DNA of 64,000 nt from Neoasaia chiangmaiensis. GTDB lineage: Bacteria > Pseudomonadota > Alphaproteobacteria > Acetobacterales > Acetobacteraceae. The translations under genes and the position numbers were made by a program. The DNA lies in assembly GCF_002005465.1 (NCBI RefSeq), contig NZ_CP014691.1, positions 2,116,501 to 2,180,500 on the forward strand, written 5' to 3'. The notes beneath the pieces are model-generated. The model searched no databases. It saw only the letters and a program-made list of their open reading frames with translations, and was not told the DNA's origin. Positions 32,951 through 40,606 of this stretch are shown in pieces. Numbering within the stretch: position 1 is the stretch's first letter; every line of letters begins with the position of its first letter.

Positions 32951-33802
32951 ATGGCGAAGCGCGTAGCCTCAAAATCGTCCAATATCTCCGACGACGAAAG
33001 GCTGATGCAGCTCTGGCTTCATGGCGTGTCTCAAAACACGGTGAAGGCCTATCGGCGAGACATGGAAGCGTTCCGTTCATGGGTGGTAAAGCCGCTCGTC
33101 GAAGTGACGCTGGACGACCTGCAGAACTGGTACACCTCTCTCGATGGTGCGGATGCGACCCGGCGCCGGAAGCTTGCTTCCGTGAAGTCGGGGCTCGCAT
33201 TCGGTACGCGCGTTCGCCTGCTCCCGGTTGATGTTGGTGCGGCGCTTCGGCTCGAGAGGGAGCGCGACACGCTGAACGAGCGCATCCTCCTCGAGGAAGA
33301 TGTGCTGCGGATGATCGACCGCGAGCAAAGTCCACGGAAGAGGGCATGCCTTCGTGTCCTCTATCTTCTGGGGCTTCGTATCTCCGAGATGTGCGCGCTG
33401 ACCTGGCGGAATATGACTCGCCGGCAACAGGGAGGCATTGCCTCAGTTTTCGGGAAAGGCGGGAAAACCCGCAGCGTGCCGGTCCCGGCCAAGCTGTGGA
33501 AAGAGCTCATGGCGCTGAGAGTAGACAACCGGCCCGATACGCCAGTTGTCCCCGGCCATGATGGCGGCAAGCTGAGCTTGAGCGCGGCACATCGCCTCGT
33601 GAAGCGGGCCGCCGGGCGTGCCGGATTGCCAGACAGCGTTTCGGCGCACTGGCTCCGGCACGCCAATGCATCCCATGCGCTGGACAACGGCGCACCGGCT
33701 CACGTCGTGCAGGCCACCCTTGGCCACGCTTCGCTCGCCACCACGACGCGATACAGCCACGTCCGCGAGGGCGACGGGACCGGAAATTATCTGAAGGGCT
33801 GA
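32951..33802 (+). CDS. Second tyrosine recombinase, XerC/D-like
   Basis: 283 residues, Xer size. N-terminal SAM-like domain (LHGVSQNTVKAYRRDMEAFR), then catalytic set: Arg in LLGLRISEMC, Lys in GKGGKTRSVPV, HWLRH (box II intact), GHAS, and Tyr in TTRYSHVR. It is independent of the tRNA-proximal integrase 13 kb away. Possible roles are dimer resolution, a DNA inversion, or being a second integrase acquired from another element. Confidence 0.92.
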   Translation: MAKRVASKSSNISDDERLMQLWLHGVSQNTVKAYRRDMEAFRSWVVKPLVEVTLDDLQNWYTSLDGADATRRRKLASVKSGLAFGTRVRLLPVDVGAALRLERERDTLNERILLEEDVLRMIDREQSPRKRACLRVLYLLGLRISEMCALTWRNMTRRQQGGIASVFGKGGKTRSVPVPAKLWKELMALRVDNRPDTPVVPGHDGGKLSLSAAHRLVKRAAGRAGLPDSVSAHWLRHANASHALDNGAPAHVVQATLGHASLATTTRYSHVREGDGTGNYLKG

Positions 33803-33848
33803 ACGTCGTCGCGGTTGGCGATGCGCCCTCATGAAACTGAGAGGCGCA

Positions 33849-34040
33849 ATGGCTCGAGCCAAAACTTACCGCCCCGCTGATTTCGTGCCGACACAGGCCA
33901 ATGTGTGGGCGCGGGCTGCGGACGGATATGATCGTATTGCCCGGACGGACCGTTTGCCGGGTAAACGCATCTGGGCGCAGGAAGAAGCGCAGCGCTGCCG
34001 GCGAATGGCGGCTCGTGAAGCGAAGGATATCGTCGCGTGA
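33849..34040 (+). CDS. Small basic phage protein
   Basis: 63 residues from the ATG at 33849 (GAGAGG upstream; an earlier in-frame ATG at 33831 is possible). RPADFVPTQANVWARAADGY, then a basic helix. It ends in GTGA overlap with the DUF3164 gene. No function known. Confidence 0.5.
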   Translation: MARAKTYRPADFVPTQANVWARAADGYDRIARTDRLPGKRIWAQEEAQRCRRMAAREAKDIVA

Positions 34041-34648
34041 GCCATAATCCTGACGACTACATGACTGACTCCGCCGGTCGTCTCGTGCCTCGAAAGAACG
34101 TGCGCGCCGAGGACCTGCTTCAGGACGAGCTCGTGCGCAAGTTACACGAGCAGGCTGCGCAGCATCGTGAGGCGTTACGCTCCTTCCGGGAGACCTGCTT
34201 TGCCGATATTGCCAGTCTGCTCGATCTGCTGTCCGAGCAGTACGACGCGAAGAAGGGTGGTGCGAAAGGCAATCTTACGCTGTCCAGCTATGATGGCCGT
34301 CTTCGTGTCTCGATTTGCATCGGCGATGCAATCAGCTTCGGGCCAGAACTCCAGGTTGCGAAAGAGCTTATCGATAGCTGTCTAACGCGGTGGAGCGAGG
34401 GCGCGAACGACAATATCCGGGCGATTGTCATGGACGCGTTCGATGTTGGGAAAGAGGGACATCTCAGCGCAACGAAGATTCTGGCGTTGCGGCGGCTCTC
34501 GATCGACGATGATGAATGGAACCGCGCTATGCATGCGATCACCGCGTCCGTTAAGGTGGACGCGACGCGCAGCTATGTGCGGTTCCATGAGCGTGTAGGG
34601 CAGCGCGAGCCGTTCGTTCAGGTGCCTCTGGATATGGCCCGGGCTTAG
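34037..34648 (+). CDS. DUF3164 family phage protein
   Basis: 203 residues from a GTG in a GTGA overlap. DSAGRLVPRKNVRAEDLLQD, then FADIASLLDLLSEQYDAKKG, GNLTLSSYDGRLRVSICIGD and AKELIDSCLTRWSEGANDNI match DUF3164, known mainly from Mu-like phages. Function unknown. No transposase genes are near. Confidence 0.8.
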   Translation: MSHNPDDYMTDSAGRLVPRKNVRAEDLLQDELVRKLHEQAAQHREALRSFRETCFADIASLLDLLSEQYDAKKGGAKGNLTLSSYDGRLRVSICIGDAISFGPELQVAKELIDSCLTRWSEGANDNIRAIVMDAFDVGKEGHLSATKILALRRLSIDDDEWNRAMHAITASVKVDATRSYVRFHERVGQREPFVQVPLDMARA

Positions 34649-34663
34649 AAGTGCCTAGTTCGA

Positions 34664-35308
34664 TTAATTTGAATGCGCTGTTGTGTATAACTGCGCCCCG
34701 TAGGCAGTGGAGGCTAAACGTTCTATGCCAATGCTGTTGCTTGGTTTAGTGAAGATGTTGAGTGAAGTAAGATGCGATAGTGAAATCTCGATTTCATTGC
34801 GATAGATATTTGCTCCGCTTTCATGGCTTGCACTTTCGACAAACTTTATTATCCCATCGATATTGCAGTATTTGTTAGGCCCGACTGGCGAGGTGACACC
34901 ATAGAGATACCGGAAGACAAGCAGATCGATTGGCTCAAACGAACGAAGAGTTTTTATGAATTCTCTGCGGAAGCCTCGGAGATGACCCGTTGCAGTCTTG
35001 GCCAATAGACAAGCCCAAATTTCTTGGAATTCCTTACGGTCATCGTCCATCGTTGCTTCGAGGATTGGCCTAGTGTTGGTCTCCGATATCTCGTCAGATG
35101 GGATCGTTGGTTGATCTCCAATCTTAGCCCGGGCCAGCGCCATCACTGCTTCACTGTTTGTTTCTCTCCGCTGCCTAGCCCGGCGGAGGGGGTCGCTGAT
35201 CAAATAGTTGACAAGCTCCTTTGAGGCATCAGTCACTCCAGGTAACGCAAGCTGCGCCTGCCTCATGTCATTGAACATTTGTAGAATAAGATCTGCCGCC
35301 ACGGCCAT
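34664..35308 (-). CDS. Abi-alpha (DUF4393) abortive-infection-like protein
   Basis: 214 residues from the ATG at 35308 (a GTG 3 bases upstream is possible). DPLRRARQRRETNSEAVMAL, ARAKIG, RPILEATMDDDRKEFQEIWA, CLLAKTATG and FIKTLRSFEPIDLLVFRYLY match the DUF4393/Abi-alpha family: a bundle of helices with the EExxxxQxxWxxLL-like core. Opposite strand to its neighbours and visibly A/T-richer, so a moron expressed by itself. Exclusion of other phages is inference from family naming. Confidence 0.7.
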   Translation of the reverse strand: MAVAADLILQMFNDMRQAQLALPGVTDASKELVNYLISDPLRRARQRRETNSEAVMALARAKIGDQPTIPSDEISETNTRPILEATMDDDRKEFQEIWACLLAKTATGHLRGFRREFIKTLRSFEPIDLLVFRYLYGVTSPVGPNKYCNIDGIIKFVESASHESGANIYRNEIEISLSHLTSLNIFTKPSNSIGIERLASTAYGAQLYTTAHSN

Positions 35309-35499
35309 CACCTTCAGAACTGAGCCAAACCTGCATTGAAGCTTTGACACAGGATGTAACAGCGCGTTCTGACGCACAAGAGGTGATGGGTATGCAGGCA
35401 GGGGCTGAGCTGCTGACACAGCTCAAGCCGCGCAGCTCACACTGCGCACGGGAACCCCCGCCCTGACTCCCGAGGGAGCAGGGACATATTGGGCACCAA

Positions 35500-36306
35500 A
35501 TGGTTAACAACTGGTTAACGCCTGCCGATCCGGCAGCGCCTGTCGCTCCCTATTTGGGCGGCAAACGTAATCTCGCACGAATCATCGTGCAGAAAATCTC
35601 CGCTATCGAGCACACGACTTATGTCGAGCCGTTTGTGGGAATGGGCGGTGTTTTCCTTCGCCGCCCATTCCGGGCAAAAGCCGAGGTCATCAACGACATC
35701 TCACGTGATGTCTCCAATCTGTTCCGCATATTGCAGCGGCACTATGTTGCCCTGATGGACCTCTTGCGGTTCCAGATCACAAGCCGATCGGAATTCGAAC
35801 GTCTCGTCGCAGCGAAGGCTGAAACGTTAACAGATTTGGAGCGCGCAGCTCGCTTTCTTTACCTGCAACGACTGGCATTTGGCGGCAAAATTAGCGGACG
35901 CAATTTTGGCGTGGATGTCGCCCGGCCTGCACGTTTTGATGTCGCGAGGCTTGGACCATTGCTCGATGAGGTTCACCAGCGGTTATCGGGCGTCGTTGTC
36001 GAGTGTCTGCCGTTCGAGCGTGTCATCAGTGTCTACGATCGGCCGGGGACGCTCTTCTATCTCGATCCACCGTATTTCGGCTGCGAGAAAGACTACGGCC
36101 CGAACGTCTTCCATCGAGACGATTTCGAGCGACTTTCGGGGCTATTAGCTCAGATCAAAGGTCGCTTCCTGCTGTCGTTAAACGACCGGCCCGAGGTGCG
36201 GGCCATCTTTTCGCGTTTCACGATCGAGCCCGTTACCACGTCTTACGGTGTGGGGAAGGGCTCAACTGCGGCGCGTGAGCTCCTTATCTCTGGCCCGGAA
36301 AATTAA
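35500..36306 (+). CDS. DNA adenine methylase (Dam / D12 class)
   Basis: 268 residues. PYLGGKRNL (18-25) and EPFVGMGGVF (43-52) form the SAM site; LDPPYFG (188-194) is the DPPY catalytic motif; SLNDRPEVRAIF is the later conserved block. The order I-IV matches alpha-class D12 methylases. It probably modifies adenines in phage DNA, which could protect from restriction or mimic host methylation (inference). Confidence 0.9.
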   Translation: MVNNWLTPADPAAPVAPYLGGKRNLARIIVQKISAIEHTTYVEPFVGMGGVFLRRPFRAKAEVINDISRDVSNLFRILQRHYVALMDLLRFQITSRSEFERLVAAKAETLTDLERAARFLYLQRLAFGGKISGRNFGVDVARPARFDVARLGPLLDEVHQRLSGVVVECLPFERVISVYDRPGTLFYLDPPYFGCEKDYGPNVFHRDDFERLSGLLAQIKGRFLLSLNDRPEVRAIFSRFTIEPVTTSYGVGKGSTAARELLISGPEN

Positions 36307-36307
36307 C

Positions 36308-36916
36308 ATGTATCACCACGTTCATATTGGCGGCGGTTTTGTTCTGCTTTCCGTTCTCAGTCTCTGCCTGCTCATTCTTGCTATCACGGCGCCCATCATG
36401 ATTGGCGCCAGATCAAAGCGTAACTCTGCCGAGCGCATGCGTCGCCTTTCGGCGGAGATCGAGGAAAGCCGTGCACGGCGCGTAGAGCGCCGAGTGCGCT
36501 ACGCCGAGGACTGTGCGGGTGGTGCGCAACTGACAGCTCATCGCGTCAATGTTTCCGGGCGACCTGGACAAACGGCCGCTTCCTCGCCGCGCGGCTTCGC
36601 TTCGCGTGCTGATGATATGGGAATGATGCGGCAAGCATCTCCGGTTGCACCTTCATCGCCTGTTGTCGTTCAGAGTGGTTCTTCGGCGACTGGTCTCGTT
36701 GAAGGTCTGGTTATCGGCGATCTATTGGGAAGCATGGGGCATGACCGAAGCGAAATCGTAACTGAACATACGATCGAAAGCGTTTCGCCATCGTGGGATC
36801 CAATACCGACAGGCGACAGCGGAGGGGGCTTCTTCAGTTTCGATAGTTCGCCCAGTTACGATTGTGGAGGCGGGAGTAGTTTCGACAGTGGTGGCTCATT
36901 CGATTGTAGCTTCTGA
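36308..36916 (+). CDS. Membrane-anchored phage protein with Gly/Ser/Asp-rich tail
   Basis: 202 residues from MYHHVHIGGGF. One N-terminal membrane segment (FVLLSVLSLCLLILAITAPI), a basic helix (SAERMRRLSAEIEESRARRV), then a repetitive end (SFDSSPSYDCGGGSSFDSGG). No family recognised; possibly a late-region small membrane protein. Confidence 0.55.
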   Translation: MYHHVHIGGGFVLLSVLSLCLLILAITAPIMIGARSKRNSAERMRRLSAEIEESRARRVERRVRYAEDCAGGAQLTAHRVNVSGRPGQTAASSPRGFASRADDMGMMRQASPVAPSSPVVVQSGSSATGLVEGLVIGDLLGSMGHDRSEIVTEHTIESVSPSWDPIPTGDSGGGFFSFDSSPSYDCGGGSSFDSGGSFDCSF

Positions 36917-36930
36917 CGGCTGCTGGTTTC

Positions 36931-37584
36931 ATGCTGTCGATAAAGCTCGATACTTCTGCGATCAGAAAACAGATTTCTGATCTGCAGAAGCAGATTCCGT
37001 TTGCCACTTCATTGGCGCTGAACGATCTGGCCTTCCAAGCGATGCGGGCCGAGAATGATGCAATGTCGCGGATCTTCGATAATCCGCGGCCTTTCACGCA
37101 AAATTCGTCGCGTGTTCGAAAAGCCTCAAAGCGCAATCTGATTGCGATCGTTTCTCTCAAAGACGCTCAGGCGAAGTACTTGACGCCATATGAGAGTGGC
37201 GGACAGCATGAAACGCCAGGCAAGGGACTGCTCATTCCCGCTGATATCCGGTTGGATCAGTTCGGACAGTTGCCGAATGGACTCATCAAGCGGTTGGCGG
37301 AACGCAAGGATGTGTTCGTTGGCACTGTGCATGGCATTTCTGGCTTCTGGCTTCGTACTCCGAAGCTCAACGCGAACGGAAAGCCCAAGGGTGGTCGCCG
37401 TGGTGTCTTGAACGCCACAAGGCATCAGAATACTGGGCTGACGTTGCTTCTGCGTTTCGGTGATAACAAGCCGGTGACGAAGCGCATGCACTATCGAGAT
37501 CGTGTCGCTGAGGTTGTGGCCAAGAATGGTCCTCGCGCCCTCGAATTGGCGATGAGAAAGGCGATTGCGACGGCGTTTCGCTGA
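36931..37584 (+). CDS. Phage protein of unknown function, structural candidate
   Basis: 217 residues. LSLAL-type start (FATSLALNDLAFQAMRAEND), MSRIFDNPRPFTQNSSRVRK, then ESGGQHETPGKGLLIPADIR and a basic C-terminus (GDNKPVTKRMHYRDRVAEVV). The pattern recurs in minor structural or head-closure proteins of tailed phages, but I cannot name a family. It is followed by a 154-bp gap before the terminase genes. Confidence 0.55.
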   Translation: MLSIKLDTSAIRKQISDLQKQIPFATSLALNDLAFQAMRAENDAMSRIFDNPRPFTQNSSRVRKASKRNLIAIVSLKDAQAKYLTPYESGGQHETPGKGLLIPADIRLDQFGQLPNGLIKRLAERKDVFVGTVHGISGFWLRTPKLNANGKPKGGRRGVLNATRHQNTGLTLLLRFGDNKPVTKRMHYRDRVAEVVAKNGPRALELAMRKAIATAFR

Positions 37585-37649
37585 AAAGTGCCGGATTTCT
37601 CGGGATTTTGCGAACCTGCGCGAAATCCACGAATGTGGAGCGTGAATAC

Positions 37650-37720
37650 CCCCCCGGTCTTTGGGTCCTTCCTACCCCCCTGCCGTAACGCGGGGATTGC
37701 GCCAGCCCCAGTGTTCCCTA
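37650..37720. other. Candidate cos/pac region upstream of the small terminase
   Basis: Gene-free stretch with C-runs (tacccccccgg, accccccctgcc) followed by GTAACGCGGGG, which can pair with them, directly before a Nu1-like gene. In lambda-like phages the cohesive-end site lies here. No cut site can be named from sequence alone. Confidence 0.3.
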
Positions 37721-37738
37721 GCTACGAGTTGAAAAAAG

Positions 37739-38347
37739 ATGTCCGCACCTGCCGCGACCGGCGTTTCGATCCGTGAATTCGCGCGGCTCGCCGGTTGCGA
37801 TGATAAGCAGGTGCGTCGGGCCATTGAAAAGGGCAGAATCCAGCGCTTTTCTGATGGTTCTATCGATCCCGCGCAGGTCGATGGAGATTGGCGTCGAGCG
37901 ACGCGAAGGGGCGCGGACAACCGTGCGGACAATTTGGTGAAACGCAGTGCGGACAAACCGAAAGTGTCCGCACCGGCGAAACGACGCAAAGTGTCCGCAC
38001 CCGCGAAGGACGAAACTCCGGCGGAAGCGGCAGAGCGGATCGTTAAGGAAGCTGGCGGCGACCTCTTGCCGCTGAACGCAGCAATCTGTTTGAAGGAAAA
38101 CTTCGCCGCGCGCCTCAAGCAACTCGAGTACGACCAGAAGGCTGGCAAGGTTGTCGATGTAGCATTGATCGCGAAGAAGGTCGGGGAAGAATATGCCCGG
38201 GTCCGGACACGGCTCCTTGCCATCCCAGCGGAGCAGGCTCCGACGCTCCACCGCTTCAAAACGGTGACGGAACTGCAGGACCGACTTTTGAACCTCATAA
38301 TCCGCGCTCTGGAAGAACTGACAGCCGATGGAGATGCTGCTTCCTGA
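37739..38347 (+). CDS. Terminase small subunit (Nu1-like)
   Basis: 202 residues. N-terminal winged helix (GVSIREFARLAGCDDKQVRR then AIEKGRIQRFSDGSIDP) typical of Nu1, which binds cos; a Lys-rich linker (PKVSAPAKRRKVSAPAK); then helix RLKQLEYDQKAGKVVDVALI and LTADGDAAS. Its end overlaps the large subunit by 20 bp. Confidence 0.85.
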   Translation: MSAPAATGVSIREFARLAGCDDKQVRRAIEKGRIQRFSDGSIDPAQVDGDWRRATRRGADNRADNLVKRSADKPKVSAPAKRRKVSAPAKDETPAEAAERIVKEAGGDLLPLNAAICLKENFAARLKQLEYDQKAGKVVDVALIAKKVGEEYARVRTRLLAIPAEQAPTLHRFKTVTELQDRLLNLIIRALEELTADGDAAS

Positions 38348-40334
38348 GACAGAATATGTCGCAGGATACGCGGAGTTCTGTCGTCAGCTTGTGAACGCTC
38401 GCAAGTTGAACCTCAAACCACCGCCGAAGCTGACGATCAGTCAGTGGGCCGCAGAATATGCCGTCTTGTCAAAGGAGACGAGCGCCCAGACGGGCAAGTT
38501 TGAAGCGTTTGCCTATCAGCCCGGTATTATGGACGCGATGTCAGACCCGGCGGTCGAACAGGTTTCGGTGATGAAGTCGGCCCGCGTCGGCTACACGAAA
38601 ATTCTCGATCACGGAATCGGCTACTACCTCCATCAGGATCCGTCACCCATCCTCGTCGTGCAACCCCGCGTCGAAGATGCCGAGGACTACTCAAAGACTG
38701 AAATCGAGCCGATGTTGCGCGATACCCCGGTACTGTCGGAGATCGCGGGCAACCCGAAAGCAAAATCAACAGATCAGACGATCCTGAAGAAGACGATGCG
38801 CAACGGTGCATCGCTGACTCTGGTTGGTGCGAACAGTCCCGGCGGCTTTCGCCGTATTACCGTCCGCATTGTCATGTTCGACGAAGTGGACGGCTACCCT
38901 GTAGGCGGGGCGGGCACGGAAGGCGATCAGATCGCCTTGGGCGCCAAGCGATCGGAGACCTTCTGGAACCGTAAGGTCATTGCGGGGTCCACACCGACCG
39001 TCAAAGGGCTCAGCCGTATCGAGGCCCGATACGAAGAAGGCGACATGCGTCGCTTCTACGTGCCGTGTCCGCATTGCGGCGAGAAGCAGGTCCTGGAATG
39101 GGGCGGTAAGGAAACGCCGCATGGGATCAAATGGGACAAGGATGCCGCTGGGAATAATGTCCCAGAGACTGCGCACTACGTCTGCCGTCACAATGGCTGC
39201 ATCATCGAAGAGGCCGATAAGCCCGAGATGGTCGAGGCAGGCGAGTGGATCGCGGAGAAGCCGTTCAAGGGTCACGCCTCGTTTCATATTTGGGCGGGGT
39301 ATTCCCTGTTTCCTAATGCAGCATGGGGAAAGCTTGCGGCTGAATGGCTGCGGGTCAAGGACAAGCCGCTTGAGCGCCAGACGTTTGTTAATCTCGTCCT
39401 GGGGCTCCCTTACGAGGACCGCGGCGAAGGAGCTCTCAACGAGATCACCCTCGCCGCCCGGACCGAAGTATGGGCCGGTGAGGTTCCGGAAGGTGTTGCC
39501 ATACTTACGGCCGGCGGCGACACGCAGGACGACCGCATCGAGCTTGAGATTGTCGGCTGGGGAAAAAACGAAGAACGTTGGTCGATCGCGCACCTGGTTT
39601 TTGAAGGTGATCCAGACGGGCCCGAGGTATGGGAACAGGTCGATTCTGCTTTGAAGCGGCAATGGTTCCGGGCGGACGGCCAGCCGTTCACAGTCAGTGC
39701 GGCATGCCTCGATTCTGGTGGTCATCATACCCAGAAGGTCTACGAGTTCTGTAAAGCGCGCCTCGGCCGCAAAATCTGGGCTATCAAGGGCGAGTCCGCT
39801 CGTGGTGGGGCGCGGTCTCCCGTATGGCCGAGCAAGCGCATCACTGCGCGCAACAAGTCCAAGTTTCGGCCAGTGATCATCGGCGTCAATGCAGCCAAGG
39901 ACGTTATCCGCTCCCGGCTGCATCTGAAACCTGCCGACAACGGTGAGCCCCAACCTGGCTACATGCACTTTCCGTCGGATCGCGACGTAAACTATTTTGC
40001 TCAGCTCGTCGCAGAACGTTCCGTCCGGAAAAGCGAGAGGGGAAAAGTTTTTCGTGTCTGGGAAAAGCTTCCAGGACGGAACAATGAGGCTTTGGACCTT
40101 GCAGTCTACAGCTATGCGGCGCTCTGCGGCCTCTACCACATGGGCCTGAAGCTTAATGCGAAGGCGGACCAGATAGCGTCAGAGAGGCCAGATCCAGAGC
40201 AGGTCCGGCACGCGACTGCGCTGTCGATAGAAGGGAGCGGGCCGAACGACGATGTCGGTGCGAAGAATGGCCAGTCCTTGGTCGAAACCTCGACGCCAGC
40301 ATCGCAGAAGCGCCGGTCTCGCTGGAGTTTTTAA
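38328..40334 (+). CDS. Terminase large subunit (lambda gpA type)
   Basis: 668 residues. Walker A-like SARVGYTK (as in lambda gpA), Walker B-type IVMFDEVDGYP, PTVKGLSRIEARYEEGDMRR, then the nuclease half (LTAGGDTQDDRIELEIVGWG with metal Asp). Zinc-like CPHCGEKQ. It packages DNA into proheads. The start is ATG 38328 or 38334, inside the Nu1 end. Confidence 0.95.
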   Translation: MEMLLPETEYVAGYAEFCRQLVNARKLNLKPPPKLTISQWAAEYAVLSKETSAQTGKFEAFAYQPGIMDAMSDPAVEQVSVMKSARVGYTKILDHGIGYYLHQDPSPILVVQPRVEDAEDYSKTEIEPMLRDTPVLSEIAGNPKAKSTDQTILKKTMRNGASLTLVGANSPGGFRRITVRIVMFDEVDGYPVGGAGTEGDQIALGAKRSETFWNRKVIAGSTPTVKGLSRIEARYEEGDMRRFYVPCPHCGEKQVLEWGGKETPHGIKWDKDAAGNNVPETAHYVCRHNGCIIEEADKPEMVEAGEWIAEKPFKGHASFHIWAGYSLFPNAAWGKLAAEWLRVKDKPLERQTFVNLVLGLPYEDRGEGALNEITLAARTEVWAGEVPEGVAILTAGGDTQDDRIELEIVGWGKNEERWSIAHLVFEGDPDGPEVWEQVDSALKRQWFRADGQPFTVSAACLDSGGHHTQKVYEFCKARLGRKIWAIKGESARGGARSPVWPSKRITARNKSKFRPVIIGVNAAKDVIRSRLHLKPADNGEPQPGYMHFPSDRDVNYFAQLVAERSVRKSERGKVFRVWEKLPGRNNEALDLAVYSYAALCGLYHMGLKLNAKADQIASERPDPEQVRHATALSIEGSGPNDDVGAKNGQSLVETSTPASQKRRSRWSF

Positions 40335-40606
40335 TGCCGAAGTCCATTTTCCCGGTGCCGCGTGGCACCTACGCCGGAATGACCGAACAGCAGGTTACTG
40401 ATGCGCGCAATACCGCGCAGCAGCAACTGATCGGTCTCCTGTCTGGCACCAGACCGCAGAGCGCCGGATACACGCAGGGCGAGGGCGGTCGAAACGTCAC
40501 GTTTGCCGGGGCATCCGAGGCCCAGCTCCGAAACATGCTTCGTGAATTGAATGCCCTGCTGGGCGTTGGGACGTCACGCCGCGCGATAAGGCCATATTTC
40601 CGATGA
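40334..40606 (+). CDS. Head-tail joining protein (gpW type)
   Basis: 90 residues between terminase and portal, the position of lambda W. TDARNTAQQQLIGLLSGTRP and EAQLRNMLRELNALLGVGTS fit the small helical gpW fold. TAATG overlap with the terminase; ends in ATGA with the portal gene. Confidence 0.75.
   Translation: MPKSIFPVPRGTYAGMTEQQVTDARNTAQQQLIGLLSGTRPQSAGYTQGEGGRNVTFAGASEAQLRNMLRELNALLGVGTSRRAIRPYFR

Noticed and set aside
35340-35466. Plus-strand short frame ending at 35466 (ATG at 35386)
   Set aside because: Compact and GC-rich between two genes, but no Shine-Dalgarno or recognisable motif; left as intergenic.
38766-40139. Minus-strand frame of 457 codons opposite the terminase
   Set aside because: Antisense shadow; terminase motifs are clear on the plus strand.
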